From NCBI GenBank assembly GCA_948567375.1, contig OX419756.1:75680552-75744551 (forward strand): a stretch of DNA of 64,000 nucleotides, in the 5' to 3' direction. The DNA comes from Lunularia cruciata. Its lineage: Eukaryota; Streptophyta; Marchantiopsida; Lunulariales; Lunulariaceae. The notes below the pieces were generated by a model. That model saw only the letters and a list, made by a program, of their open reading frames with translations, was not told where the DNA came from and ran no database searches. The translations under genes and the position numbers were made by a program. Shown piece after piece: positions 39,592 to 52,298 of this stretch. How positions within the stretch are numbered: position 1 is the stretch's first letter; every line of letters begins with the position of its first letter.

Positions 39592-40679
39592 TTAAAAATT
39601 TGCCGTTCGACACGAGTTGAATTGTGAGGGGATAGGGAGAAGACGAGAGGCCGAAAGCACATCGAGTAGTGTAGTTTTAGCTATTTCTTCATCCTGGAAC
39701 TTAATATTGTATTCCACTGCATGGCAGTAGCTCATAGCCGAATTCCTTTGGCTTCGGCACCGGCGCCCCTTCTCCTCTTTCGATATCACAGTTCGTAGGG
39801 ACAAAGCAGCTTGATTGATCCTGTGAAGAGAGGCGAAGGAGAGCGGGTTTGAAGCCGAATCAAGAAAGTTGCTGGGGCAATTTGATCTCCTGAACTTTCG
39901 TGGTATGATGGTCAAAGAATCATGAAACAATCCTACACAGATTGTCCATCTGGAGCAGCCACAGAAGATGGGGGCTTGTTCCTTGAAATTCACATTCTAA
40001 TGGGAGACGCTTCTGCCTCTGGATTCACTCAACTTCAAAGCAGGAACATAAAGAATCCCATGTAGATAAGAGCAACCCGAGCAAAACTCAATTGTAATCT
40101 TGAGATGAATTGCTGCTCGACAGTGAGCAAATGCTGCTTCCTTTGTATGTAATTCTGATCCAATTCTATAGAAGTGACTGCAGTGGTCTAGCTTTTATGG
40201 TACATAAAAAACATTCATCCTTTATGGATGGGCCCCGTAGCGGCGCACTTGGTTTAGGTTACATACAGTACTGTAGCTTTCAACGTCGGACTAGACACAA
40301 TCCTCTCTAATGACTTGTCACCTGTTAATTTATCATAAATCCTTGGAATCAGCCCAAACTGTGCGTCAGTTCCTGCATACTACTCGCCACATCGCTTCCG
40401 AATTCCAACAGTTCATAGGAAGATCACCTCAGTTATCTCCTGAATCTGCTCATGGAGAAACGAAAGTGTGTTAGCGATGTGGCTAAAGGCTGTCTGGAAA
40501 AATGCGCTTGCACTAGGTATTTGTCGCTTCAACTGCTGAGTACAAACCGTTCGGCGCTGAACAGAACCCTTCATCCGTTTCTTCCCTGCACCTGAGAAGA
40601 TCAGAACATAAGGTATTTTGTAAATTGCAACGTGATCAAATTTGTAGCATCTGTCTTGAACTTTCAGGGAGGACATCAT
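39592..40679 (-). CDS. Candidate exons of an unidentified minus-strand gene
   Basis: Two stretches look exon-like. The first, about 40595 to 40428, follows a CAG acceptor (CTTCTCAG^GTGCAGG) and ends before a donor (CTGAG^GTGATC); it encodes a Gln/Phe/Ala-rich helix-like segment containing QIPSASAFFQTAFSHIANTL. The second, about 39930 to 39592, follows a TAG acceptor, is open for over 110 codons and ends in TAA. GC content is higher than in the flanks. Whether they belong to one gene is not shown, and neither is recognised. They sit just left of the duplicated gene relics and may be part of the same decayed segment. Confidence 0.3.
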
Positions 40680-41002
40680 TGTACCCTGAGTCTCTACTTA
40701 CAAACTCACTCGGATAGTAGAATATCCAATATTGCGTATGACTTACCGCTGTTGTTTCCGAATTCCGCACTCAGCTTCGGTTGTGAGCGAATTTTATATA
40801 TTTATACATTCATTTTGAAAGACCCCGTTCGGTGTAGTTATGGTCTCATGTACTTCCGTCACCTCTTCAAGTCCAAAAATTAATCAAAAATCCTTTTGGT
40901 GGGATCCAGATCGACTTACTGGAGATGGTGAAAGCCAATGAGTCTGTTCCTTTCAACTACTGTTGCTATAAGAACTTCTCTCGTCCGGAGAATCGCAAGT
41001 TT

Positions 41003-41370
41003 TGAACCATTAGGAGCTGTATTGAAGAACTGGACGACGCTGAAGACAGCCACAGGCTTACAGTGAGGTTTCACAATGCCCTACACCACTTTATTCCGCA
41101 AGTTAATAATATAGCTTAAAGCTCTCCTGGTCCGCATCAAGGAGTCACCGTGAGTTGTTGGTTGTCATTCTGGTCTTGGAGACGGTTATGGATCGCCTAA
41201 GGTAGAGTTTTAAATCTGGGAATAAATTGGATGTGCTGAGATGATATTCAGTATTCTCACCAGGTCTCCCTAAAGTTTATTATTACCTATCTCTCCTAAA
41301 TCCTATTCTCCTAATTTTATTTGCGATCTTTCCTGTAGTTTCAACTGGTCCACTGGGTCTGAACTCGACG
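41003..41370 (+). pseudogene. Decayed copy of the PHD gene last exon
   Basis: The DNA matches the last exon of the 32.5-36.7 kb gene in order: GAACTGGACGACGCTGAAGA (original GAACTGGACGGCGCTGAAGA), AGCTCTCCTGGTC, GTTGTCATTCTGG against the first PHD cysteines, AAATCTGGGA ... TGTGCTGAGAT against the QHTRC region, and ATTTTATTTGCGAT against NFICD. Stops and frameshifts run through it, and an insertion separates the last two blocks. No product is possible. Confidence 0.7.
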
Positions 41371-41539
41371 GTGAGGGTGTACCTGAAACTACATGCAATC
41401 CACCTTAGGTAAGCGCAACCACTTCAATGAGAAATAAAATGTATTTCCATCTCATGCATGTCGCATGATGATGATTCTAACGAGGTAGCCCAGTTCTTTA
41501 TTATGTGGACCTCTTCCAGCAGTTATCACGGTCAAGAAC

Positions 41540-42330
41540 ATCTCACCTTGCCATCGCAGAAGCCGGATCGAACCCTTGACTTAGTTCATCAGACTCGTGA
41601 GTCGAATTTGCACCAGTACCGCCTCTCATTCCTGGGCAGTTTCCGTCCTCCTCGCACTCAGTTGCCTTGTCTCCGTTATCATTCACATTCCCGACCCTCT
41701 GAGAAAAGCTTGCTCTCTTTGCGAGAAAGCCTTCGTCGGAACTCATGACAGAGGACGTACTTCCTCACATGGATCTCCACAGCACCATGGTATTTCCCTG
41801 GCGCAATAACAAAGTATCATACACAGTCCCCCATTCCTCTACAATCCCTGATCGATTATAACCCCACATTCGTCACCCCTCGCCGGCAACAACTATAAGA
41901 ATCGTTATGAGAACGAAGATTCTCCAGTCTTTACAAACTGTGGGCTCCTTGAGCACCTTGGACAGGAAAACGATACTGAACTCCATAATGTTTGCAAAGT
42001 GACAAATGTGTCCGAACCCTGACACTGCTACTTCAGATCGATTGAAGCAGATTCAAACAAACGTTATCGCCGTTAAATCGCATTTATCCACGACTCGAAG
42101 TGGCATTGAAAGAATGGCAGCCGCCGAGAAGTGATCTCTCACTGCAGCGCTATCTAGAAAATGCTGTTGGTGCTGCACTGAATTTCATGGATGGAATAGT
42201 GTACAGGACCGTCTGTCTGTCTCTCTCTTTCTGAAAATCATGTAAGCAGTTCCACCGGGTGGGAAACCGAAGAAGCTCTTGAGACAATACATCTACACGA
42301 ACCTGTAACTGGCACCTTTCGTGTCTATCT
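41540..42330 (-). pseudogene. Decayed copy of RING gene exon 1 and its promoter
   Basis: From the ATG at 41746, 67 codons align without gaps to the first 67 codons of the RING gene (shared MSSDEG, SQRVG, NGDK, GANS, HES), about 60 percent identical by eye. After 41543 the frame ends and no further exons of the RING gene follow. The match continues upstream of the ATG to about 42330. The frame of exon 1 is still open, so it may be a young relic or the head of a transcript of unknown fate. Confidence 0.72.
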
Positions 42331-42912
42331 TGAGTAAAGCCATATCGTGTGAATGTAAAAACTTCATGAGTACCTAGAAACAGATTTTATGGGGTGAAAA
42401 CAAGCAAATTGCATAATTAGATGTTTTGAATTGAATTCAATACCATCTACATTAATCTTCACGAAATGTTCCTTGATTTACAAGCAATATTTTACAAAAC
42501 TCTTATACCTTATGCATCTACTTGTTCTATTGAAAATATGTCAAAGTAAAGCGGAGAGAAAAGTCTATTGATAACAGGAAATGTTTTGTGTAGAGCTTGA
42601 TGTTTGATAGCACCTGATTAAACTTCTAAGGGTTTCCAAATAGAAACGATCAGAAAGGAATCAGGAAAGTAGTTAACCTTTTGCGACACTAAGGTACACG
42701 AGAAATGGTACATTCTTAGCGAGAAATCGTTGACCCGGGGCGTTGTTGGCTATGTTGGGGTCTCAAGGATGAGCTTATATAAGAGAATGCTTGGTTTTAT
42801 CCTCTCCCCCTAGAATCGCACATGATTGCTATAGTGAGAAAGTAAGCTACTTTATGTTACTCACGCCACTTGCACGCCCTCATGGGTCACTAAAAAACAA
42901 AAGTAAATGGTT
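42331..42912. other. Intergenic, no gene
   Basis: AT-rich sequence between the RING relic and the atp9 fragment; no coding signal seen. Confidence 0.4.
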
Positions 42913-42990
42913 ATGCTAGAAGGTGCAAAATTAATTGGAGCAGGAGCAGCTACCATTGCTTTAGAGGGAGCTGCTGTAGGTATTGGAAAT
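42913..42990 (+). pseudogene. atp9: Nuclear fragment of mitochondrial atp9
   Basis: Twenty-six codons from an ATG read [17 protein letters not shown], then E (Ala in the usual protein), then GAAVGIGN. This is the N-terminal part of the mitochondrial ATP synthase c subunit, which forms the proton-carrying ring. The match stops after GGAAAT, and the downstream text is unrelated AT-rich sequence with no second exon. Bryophyte atp9 genes contain group II introns further along, but the break here is at codon 26, so it is more simply a truncated transferred piece. It has no signs of expression. Confidence 0.8.
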
Positions 42991-45182
42991 GTACATTTCA
43001 TCTTGATTATCAGATTTTTATTATTGGATTTTTTAAATTTGTATCAATTTTGTTTTTAATGAATGTAATCATCATTATTCCATCATTAAATTTCTTCAAT
43101 TGAATAAGTAAAAAATATACATATTTTAGTCTTAGAAGTAAGTTATTATAATATCGTCTTGAAAAATGTGCTCAAATCTTCTATATTCTATGTCTACCGT
43201 TATCAAAATAGTATTATTGTGTTGTTCTTTAAATGAAGTTAGGGTATTGGAGCTCCATTTAGTATTGTCGAGTTATAGTCTTATTTTTCACTTTTTTTTA
43301 TTTTCTACAGTTATAGAGCCTTATTATTGTGCTCCTAATTTAATCACAACTCATATTAATTGCTGGTGTGCATTCAGTGTTAGTATGTCATGCAAAAATT
43401 GCTACATATGAGTGAATTTGTAGTGATATAAAGTAGCCTTATTATACAATAAATTATCAAAATGGTACATAGGCTCAGAAAAGGACTCAAAGTTTAATTT
43501 TAAGAAACTTTGGGTCAAAAGTTGTCAAACACAACTTTTGGCGTGAGGAGTCACTTCATTCTCAGATTCGAGATCAAGAGTATGTAATCAAATCCACTTA
43601 CTTGTCATATCTAGATGTAACTTAGCTCTTAGTTCATTTATAGAGTGATACAATGACACAACAAAGAATGTGCACGATTCAATCGAGATTTGATTTCTCA
43701 AAGTACCTTCTATTGTAGAAAATTGATAAGAAGGTGTTTTGTCTTTACAAGAGAAAGGAATAAGAAGTATTTGATATTTTTTGAACGCAATATACATTGG
43801 AACACATACAATGTATATCCCTAAAATTCTATTCAAAAAATAACACTTGAATTTAAGATAGGATATTTTTACCTTGTGAGAACTTATTGTTTGAAACTCA
43901 TCTAAATATAGCATTGCATTTATAATCATATGGAGTCACTCAAAATTCCAAAGTTTGTGCTTTGATTTACCTCATTGATTCAAAACATACCATCTATGAC
44001 TTCAACTCAAAGTGCATTTTTTTATATATCTCTCTTCTATTATAAAATTCAAAACAATTAGGACACTCTAGTCTTACAATTACATTAAGAAGGAAAAGTG
44101 CCATTCTTTATGAACTCCTTAATTGACTTTGGCTACAGTAATTGGATCTCCAAAATAATATCTCAAGTTTGACTTTCGTTAAGTTAATATCTAACGGAAC
44201 CAATTTCATCTACTCTAGCTAGGAAGTCATCATAACACTATACTAATTATATCTTTAACAAACTTTAAATTGGATCTTATTCATCAAAGCGCACACCACA
44301 ATAAGTCATCTAACTTGAAAGCTCTTCTAATTGAAAATTTTCTGTTTAAACCACAAATTTACTCCTTAAACTAGTTTGCTTAAATATCTCAAAGAGAACA
44401 AGGAATTCCTCTCAATTACTCCATTATGAACTTTAAATTTTGGATCATACTTTTCAAAGACTTGATCTGATTGGCAACTCTTGGACCACCATCAACTTGG
44501 GACTTGAAGCCCCTAGAACTAGACACAATGATGAGTTGTTTACATGGAAGATGCTAAGATTGAGATGGGAGTAAGAAGTATGGATAAGAAATTGAGCTAA
44601 AACCTCATACCGTGGATCAAGTATTTGCTGTGATACATAGGTGAGTTTATGATATAAGGACGTTGAAGCTATCTTGAAATGGTTACTATGTCAGAAGCAA
44701 TAGACTAAGGTAGCTCTAAGCTTGTCCACCTCCTTGTCATATAATTTGTTATCATGATAGCCTCCTACTTGAATAAATTGGCTACAATGACCTCATTAGT
44801 GGTTTCACTTGGGTACCTATAGATTTCATAGCAATTCCATAGAATGCTTTATGTTTTTTCTTGTAAGATATATAGGGTGTCTTTGGAAGCGATCCATTAA
44901 TTTTATGAAATCAATCTATTTCTATAAAATGACATGTATTAAATATTTAATTATAATTTTCAAAAATTATTTTAACATTATTTATTTACTCATTTAGTTT
45001 AAATTTTAGTGGGTGTGGTTTATTAAGTTGATCCATAAAATTTTAAGAAAACAACTTCACTTTCATAGCAATTTTCAATAATATTCAATTGGATCATCTA
45101 TAAATATGCGATTGAAGCCTCTAATTTTGATGCAATACAATTTTATCTCAGAACTCTCTAGCCTCTTTGTTAAGTTTTTGAA
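42991..45182. other. AT-rich DNA, no gene
   Basis: About 2.2 kb with only short frames. Whether part of it is further organelle DNA (for example intron sequence next to the atp9 fragment) cannot be judged by eye. Confidence 0.4.
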
Positions 45183-48100
45183 CTTCCATCTTCTCCTCAA
45201 GTCAAGTATTCTTTGCCTTCAAGTTCTTAATTTGACTACCAAATGTGATACTCTAGAACTTGATCCACTACATCACCATAATGACAATTTTGACCTTGCT
45301 TATAGAAAAAACCTGTGTATTGTAGTCTAGCAATGAGAACATGTCTTCATTCCACATCAGCCCAAGTTCTCTCCAAGGTAGTTAAAATAACAAAGGGGAT
45401 GCTTTATACCCTAGTTTGTTTTGATTCCTTATTCTTAGGTGATAAGCACTAAGTTGGATGTTGTTCTACTCGTTTGTCAGTTGAAGTTTGCCTTTGGATC
45501 CCATAACATCTATTAGGTTGATCTAGATACCATGGTGATCCAAAACTGTAGTTTCTTATACTTAGATAATTCCAGCTGTCCAAGTTGGCTAAGTATCTAA
45601 AACTGCCAGGAAGGGCCTGCAACTCTGAACATCCCGTGCATTTTCAATTCCTTCAGGGAAAGAAGTCCCCCAAATTATTTATGCAATGACCGCAGCTCCT
45701 TACACCAAGATAAGTTCAGCTGTTCCAAATTGGCTAAGTTCTCAAAACTGCAGGGAAATGACTGTAGTTCCTCACACCTAGATAAGTCTAGCTGTTCCAA
45801 TTTGGCTAAGTTTCCAAAACTGCTGGGCAATGACTATAGTTTCTTGTTCCTAGATAAGTCTAGCTGTTCCAATTTGGTTAAGTTTCCAAAATTGATGGGC
45901 AATGACTATAGTTTCTCACACCTAGATAAGTCTACCTATTCCAAGTTGGCTAAGTATCCAAAAATTTTAAACAACTTTAACTTTAAACATTGACCGATAT
46001 CCAAACTCTTCAAGAAAAGAAGTCCCCCAAATGATTCCGGCAATGACCGCAGCTCCTGACACCAAGATAAGTCCAGTTGTTCCAAGTTAGCTAAGTTTCC
46101 AAAACTGCTGGGAAGGGCCTGCAACTCTGAACACCCACCAATAGTCAATTCCTTCAGGCGATGAAGTCACTCAAATGATTCTGACAATGATTGCAAATAC
46201 TTGCAACCATAGAAGTATAGATGTTCTAAGTTGACTAAGTTTCCAAAACTTTGGGGAAGAGCCTGCAACACTCCAAAATGCTCCATCTCCAATTTCTTCA
46301 GATGAAGAAGTTGCCCAAAGGACTTTGGTGGTGACTTCAGAGTAGTAAGGGACCGAATCCAATGACCACAAGATGACAAAATCTCATTCATCTGCAAATG
46401 TTGTAAAAAATTCCCATCCTACTTTATAACCTTGTACCAACCAGTTTCTCTACATTGATGATGAGGTTCCGCCTACGTTTGGTCCACCCATCTGCATCTT
46501 CATCACTCACTTAAGAGTGTGGTTCTACATTGTGTCCTATGGAGGACAAAGGATAGCTACCCATGATGCCATCAGGGATATAGTGTTTGTTATGGCACAA
46601 AATAGTGGATATCTTGCTTGGAAGGAGTGTTCATCAATTTTGCAGACTACACTTGTCAAAGCAAACTTAAACTTGGTTCTAGATGATCAGGTGACAATGG
46701 TGGATGTTGTGGTTATAGACCCTACGCATGATGGAATTTTGGAAGGAGTGATTACTCATCCTCCTGGATGGATGGCGAGTAGAGCAACAACAAGCAAGGT
46801 CTCCAAGTATAAGAGTATGCAATGAGGTCACCTCTTCGGTCCTCTAGTTTTGGAGTTATATGAAGTGATGAACATATCATTCAACACATTTGTTAGGGAG
46901 TGCTCAATAGCTTATCATATTAGACACCAAGGGGTACCACTCTCACTGTCACTTTCATACTTTGTACCATACGTTAGACAACATGTGTATGTTGCTCTAC
47001 AGAGAGCATTGGCTGGTACAATCCATCGGAGAGCAATTACTTTAGGTGATGTTCCTTCGGATGCTCTGGTAGTTTGTAGACCTTATGACTTACATAGCTC
47101 AGATATCTTAGATGCGGTAGGGTAAATTTCTTGTATTGATATTATTGGGGCCTAGCCTTTTCTCCATAAGTATAGGAGGCAGTGTGAAAAACAACCAACT
47201 CTTTCAAGGTAAAAGGCAAAACATTGGTGTCACCAGAATCCCAACTGAGCATGGTAATTTTTGGTGGCAATTGGAGATGCCGCTCTGCACATCTTTTGCA
47301 CGGCTCTTGGTCTTGGAATACCAAGTAGCGAAGTCCTTTAAGTCACTTAAGTCACGACAAAATGCTCGATGCTCTTCGCATTTTGCAAGGTCTCTCCTCA
47401 TCACAACAATCTCTATTGTACTTGATATAATCTCCAGGTTCCTCTACCATTTGGTGGAAATCAGATTCTTCGGCCCTTGAGCTCCCTTAAAAAATGGAAT
47501 GAAAACTAAAATTATCATAAACGAAAGGTAAAGCTGAAATTGTCATAGGTCTAGTGCATCCATCCATCGTGATGTGTAGAAAACGACTCCAGGTCTTCAT
47601 GCCTAACTATCAAGTAATCATAAGGACCCTTTTTCCAGTAGCACCGCTTCAAAGTTTCTCCTTGTTCGAGGAGAATGGATGTATGACACCCAAAATTACA
47701 AAGAGTATAACGGCTACAAGTTCCCGATGATGTTCACGCACAACAATGTCTTTCGGACTCCTTTCCAGTTTAGATTTTCAAATGAATTCAGATTTAGAAA
47801 ACATAACTGATAAATATATTTAATTTAGATGGGAAAACTGCGTTGTTTATGGGAGAGAAAGAGTTTGTAAAGGAAACCGGAAGTGCCTCGTAGTTACCAT
47901 CCAGCGGATTGCGCTCGATTTTACCTTTCTGCAGTGCAATCCTGATGCCCAAAGTTCGAAGGTGCTCGCGCATTCGAAGCTCAAACTCACCTCACGATCA
48001 TCCATCTCTCCACTATATACAAGAGATCTGTCTATCAAGACTTGCCACCTATGGCGTGCATAGCCGTGCATGGATGACCACGCCGTCATCGTATCTTCAT

Positions 48101-48365
48101 CTGAAGTAATCCTCCTCAAAGAACTCCCCAAACTGTGTATATAGCGACGCGTGCCGAAATATTCATAGGCATAGCTTGTTGTAAATATGGCCGCAGCATC
48201 AAGAAATATTTCCAACTCCTCTGTTCCAAGATTGTTCGATACTCACCCTTAGTTTACCTCATACTTGATCCTCCAGACCATTCAACCTTCTGAGTCTCCT
48301 GCTTGTAGAGCTTCCGGAATTTCTTCCCACATCCGTTTGTCTGTTTTCCCTCTCAGTAACCTTCC
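45183..48365 (-). pseudogene. NLR pseudogene, truncated tandem copy A (ARC2 to LRR)
   Basis: Read on the minus strand: an ARC2-like piece (48361-47850, with EIFLDAAAIFTTS, WQVLIDRSLVYS), a linker (about 47480-47170), then leucine-rich repeats of about 24 residues (46430-45560, for example LANLEQLDLSWC, LRSLPESFGGL). Such repeats are typical of intracellular plant immune receptors. The P-loop half of NB-ARC and everything upstream are absent because the unit was cut at the duplication junction near 48361. A retroelement fragment in the opposite direction (46435-47157) separates linker and LRR, and stops interrupt the frames. The segment matches 48361-52960 along its length. Confidence 0.8.
46435..47157 (+). 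mobile_element. 5'-truncated non-LTR retroelement fragment inside NLR copy A
   Basis: Two open stretches (46517-46825 and 46850-47125) encode the C-terminal part of a non-LTR retrotransposon polyprotein: a GGQRIATHDAIRDIVF motif, then DDQVTMVDVVVIDPT, and an RQHVYVALQRA segment. From memory this belongs to the region after the reverse transcriptase that holds a Cys/His finger and a nuclease-like domain. Compared with the copy at 51.5 kb a net 27 bases are missing in the finger, removing its ligands. The match to the 3' tail stops at CTAGCC (about 47157). Confidence 0.7.
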
Positions 48366-49784
48366 ATCTTCTCTTCAAGTCAAGTATTCTTTGCCTTCAA
48401 GTTCCTAATTTGACTACCAAATGTGATACTATAGAACTTGATCCACTACATCACCATAATGACAATTTTGACCTTGCTTATAGAAAAAACCTGTGTATCA
48501 TAGTCTAGCAATGAGAATATGCCTTCATTCCACATCAGCCCAAGTGCTCTCCAAGGTAGTTAAAATACCAAAGGGGATGCTTTGTAACCCTAGTTTGTTT
48601 TGATTCCTTATTCTTAGGTGATAAGTTGGACGTTGTTCTACTCGTTTGTCAGTTGAAGTGTGCCTTTGGATCCCATAACATCTATTAGGTTGATCTAGAT
48701 ACCATGGTGATCCAAAAATTTAGTTTCTTACACCTAGATAACTCCAGCTGTCCAAGTTGGCTAAGTATCTAAAACTGCCAGGAAGGGCATGCAACTCCGA
48801 ACAGAACTTCCGTGCATTTTCAATTCCGTAAGGGAAAAAAGTCCCCCGAATTATTCCTGCAATGACCGCAGCTCCTTACACCAAGATAAGTTTAGCTGTT
48901 CCAAATTGGCTAAGTTCCTGAAATGCAGGGCAATGACTGTAGTTCCTCACACCTAGATAAGTCTAGCTGTTCCAATTTGGCTAAGTTTCCAAAACTGCTG
49001 GGCAATGACTATAGTTTCTCATACCTAGATAAGTCTAGCTGTTCCAATTTGGTTAAGTTTCCAAAACTGATGGGCAATAACTATAGTTTCTCACACCTAG
49101 ATAAGTCTACTTGTTCCAAGTTGGCTAAGTATTCAGAACTTTTAAACAACTTTAACTTTACACACCGACCAATATCCAAACTCTTCAAGCAAAGAAGTCC
49201 CCCAAACCGATATCCAAACTCTTCAAGCAAAGAAGTCCCCCAAATGAATCCGGCAATGACCGCAGCTCCTGACACCAGGATAAGTCCAGTTGTTCCAAGT
49301 TGGCTAAGTATCCCAAACTACTGGGAGCAGCCTGCAACTCTGAACACCCTTGCATTTTCAATTCCTTTAGGGAAAGAAGGTGCATGAATGATTTTGGCAA
49401 TGATTGTAGTTTATTGCACAAAGATAAGTCTAGCCATACCAAGTTAGCTAAGTTTCCAAAACTGCTGGGAAAGGCCTGCAACTCTGAACACCCACCAATA
49501 TTCAATTCCTTCAGGTGATGAAGTTGCTCAAATGATTCCGACAATGATCGCAGATACTTGCAACCATAGAAGTATAGATGTTCTAAGTTGACTAAGTTTC
49601 CAAAACTTTTGAGAAGAGCCTGCAACACTCTTGATCTCCAATTTCTTCAGATGAAGAAGTTGCCCAAAGGACTCTGGTGGTGACTTCAGAGTAGTAAGGG
49701 ACCAAATCCAATAACCACAAGATGACAAAATCTCCTTCATCCACAAACATTGTCAAAAATTCCCATATTACTCTATAACCTCGT

Positions 49785-50505
49785 ACCAATCAGTTTCTCT
49801 ACATTGATGAGGTTCCGCCTATGTTTGGTCCACACATCTGCATCTTCATCACTCACTTAAGAGTGTGGTTCTACATTGTGTCCTATGGAGGACAGAGGAT
49901 AGCTACCCATGATGCCATCAGGGATATAGTGTTTGTTATGGCACAAAATAGTGGATATCTTGCTTGGAAGGAGTGTTCATCAATTTTGCAGACCACACTT
50001 GTCAAAGCAAACTTAAACTTGGTTCTAGATGATCAGGTGACAATGGTGGATGTTGTGGTTATAGACCCTACGCATGATGGAATTTTGGAAGGAGTGATTA
50101 CTCATCCTCCTGGATGGACTGCAAGCAAAGCAACAACAAGCAAGGTCTCCAAGTATAAGAGTATGTAATGAGGTAACCTCTTTTGTCCTCTAGTTTTGGA
50201 GTTATACGGAGTGATGGACATATCATTCAACACATTTGTTAGGGAGTGCTCAATAGCTTATCATATTAGACACCAAGGAGTACCACTCTCACACTCATTT
50301 TCATACTTTGTACCATACATTAGACAACATGTGTATGTTGCTCTACAAAGAGCATTGGCTGGTACAATCCATCGGAGAGCAATTAATTTAGGTGATGTTG
50401 GATGCTTTGGTAGTTTGTAGACCTTATGACTCACATAGCTCGGATATCTTAGATACGGTAGGGCAAATTTCTTGTATTGATATTATTGGGGCCTAGCCTT
50501 TCCTC
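49785..50505 (+). mobile_element. 5'-truncated non-LTR retroelement fragment inside NLR copy B
   Basis: Nearly identical to 46435-47157, including the same net 27-base loss in the finger region and the same end after CTAGCC. It was therefore present before the NLR segment was duplicated. Open stretches of 115 and 74 codons survive. Confidence 0.72.
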
Positions 50506-51061
50506 CATAAGTATAGGAGGCAGTGTGCAAAACAACCAACTCTTTCAAGGTAAAATGCAAAACATTGGTGTCACCATAATCCCAACTGAGCATGGTAATT
50601 TTTGGTGGCAATTGGAGATGCCGCTCTGCACATCTTTTGCACGACTCTTGGTCTTGGAATACCAAGTAGTGAAGTCCTTTAAGTCACTTAAGTCACAAAA
50701 AAATGCTTGATGCTCTTCGCATTTTGCAAGGTCTCTCCTCATCACAACAATCTCTATTGTACTTGATATAATCTTCAGGTTCCTCTACCATTTGGTGGAA
50801 ATCAGATTCGTTGGCCCTTGAGCTCCCTTAAAAAATGAAATCTAAAACTAAAACTATCATAAATGAAATGTAGAGCTGAAATTTTCATAGGTCTAGCGCA
50901 TCCATCCATTGTGATGTGTATCCATCCATCCATCCATCGTGATGTGTATAAAACAACTCTAGGTCTTCATACCTAACTATCAAGTAATCATAAGGACCTT
51001 TTTTTCAGTAGTACCGCTTCAAAGTTTCTCCTTGTTCTAGGAGAATGGATGTATGACATCC

Positions 51062-52298
51062 AAAATTACAAAGGAGGAGATGACACCTATAGCATTTTTG
51101 GGTAGTTGTGCTCTCTCAACACCCCTACTTTGTTCCCATTTTGTGGTTGTTGATAGGCCGATTTTGGAAACTTATGTGACAGAGGTGGAGGGAGGATACT
51201 ATTCTCTCCAGGTGTTATTGCGGCAGACAAGAGATAGTCTATCCCCTCAAGCACGAGAGGATTTTCCATCTTTTGCTTCATTATTGTCAGATTGGACTAG
51301 AGGTTTATAGTCTTCCTTGATGGAGCGATAGTGTGAGCATATGCTATATTCTCTCTTAGTCAACTCATCCATTCCTCAGGCTACTAGAGCACGTCTTTGC
51401 TCTTGCTCCGGCAAGGGTGCAGGCTCTTGGATCCTAGCTCGACCGTGCATTAGGGCATTTTGACTTGCACCAACTACTTTCTCTATAGCAATGAGGTTTT
51501 GCCTAGGTTTGGTCCACCCATTTGCATCTTCATTACTCACTTGTGAGTGTGGTTCTATACTAGATGCAGCAGTGGTCCACATGACACGGTGTCCTTTTGG
51601 AGGACAGAGGATAGCTACCCATGATGCCATTAGGGACATAGTGTTTGTTATGGCACGAGAGAGTAGATACTTGGCTTAGATTTTTTGTATGCTTTCCAGA
51701 TGACACGTGTCAGGGCAGACTTATACTTGGTCCGAGATGATCAAGTGACAGTAGCGGATGTTGTGGTTACGGACCCTACATGGGATATAGTTTTGGAGGG
51801 AGTGATTAACTATCCCCCTGGATGGGCGGCGAGTGCAGCAGCAAGTTGCAAGGTTTCCAAGTATAGGGGCATGCAGGGAGGTCACCTCTTTGTTCCTCTA
51901 GCCTTGGAGTTATATGGAGCGATGGACACGGCACTTGACACATTTGTCAGGGAGTGCACGAGAGCTTATCATGTTAAGCGTCAGGGGGTATCACTCTCTT
52001 TCATACCTTGTAGCATATTTAGACAATGTGTGTCCTGTGCTCAGTAGAGTGCAGTGGCTGGTGCAATCCATAGGAAAACAATCACATTAGATGATGTTTC
52101 TTCGGATGCTCCGGTTGTATGTAGACCGTACTATTTGCATAATTTGGATCTCTTAGATGCGGTTGGACAGATTTCTCAAAAAGACTCTATTGGGGCTTAG
52201 CCCCATGTTACCTGTTTTGTCTCTCTCTTGTATGGCTTGATGGGGTCTTCCCATCCTTCGTTTTTCCTACGCGGTTGCCTTTTTCTAAAATTACTAAG
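51062..52298 (+). mobile_element. Second non-LTR retroelement insertion with target-site duplication
   Basis: The insert is 51074-52286 (1213 bp), flanked by AAAATTACAAAG (51062-51073) and AAAATTACTAAG (52287-52298). The corresponding place in copy A (about 47691-47705, CCAAAATTACAAAGAGTATA) has no insert. One frame runs from 51053 to 51679 with a few stops and encodes the C-terminal end of a reverse-transcriptase polyprotein: ARLCSCSGKGAGSWILARP, a Cys/His finger C-E-C-G-S-I-L-D ... H ... C-P-F-G-G, then THDAIRD; after a frameshift, RDDQVTVADVVVTDPTWD and FVRECTRAYHVKRQGVS (51685-52047). The 3' tail ends CCTACGCGGTTGCCTTTTTC. No upstream reverse-transcriptase core is present, so the copy is 5'-truncated, as usual for target-primed insertions. 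Confidence 0.82.
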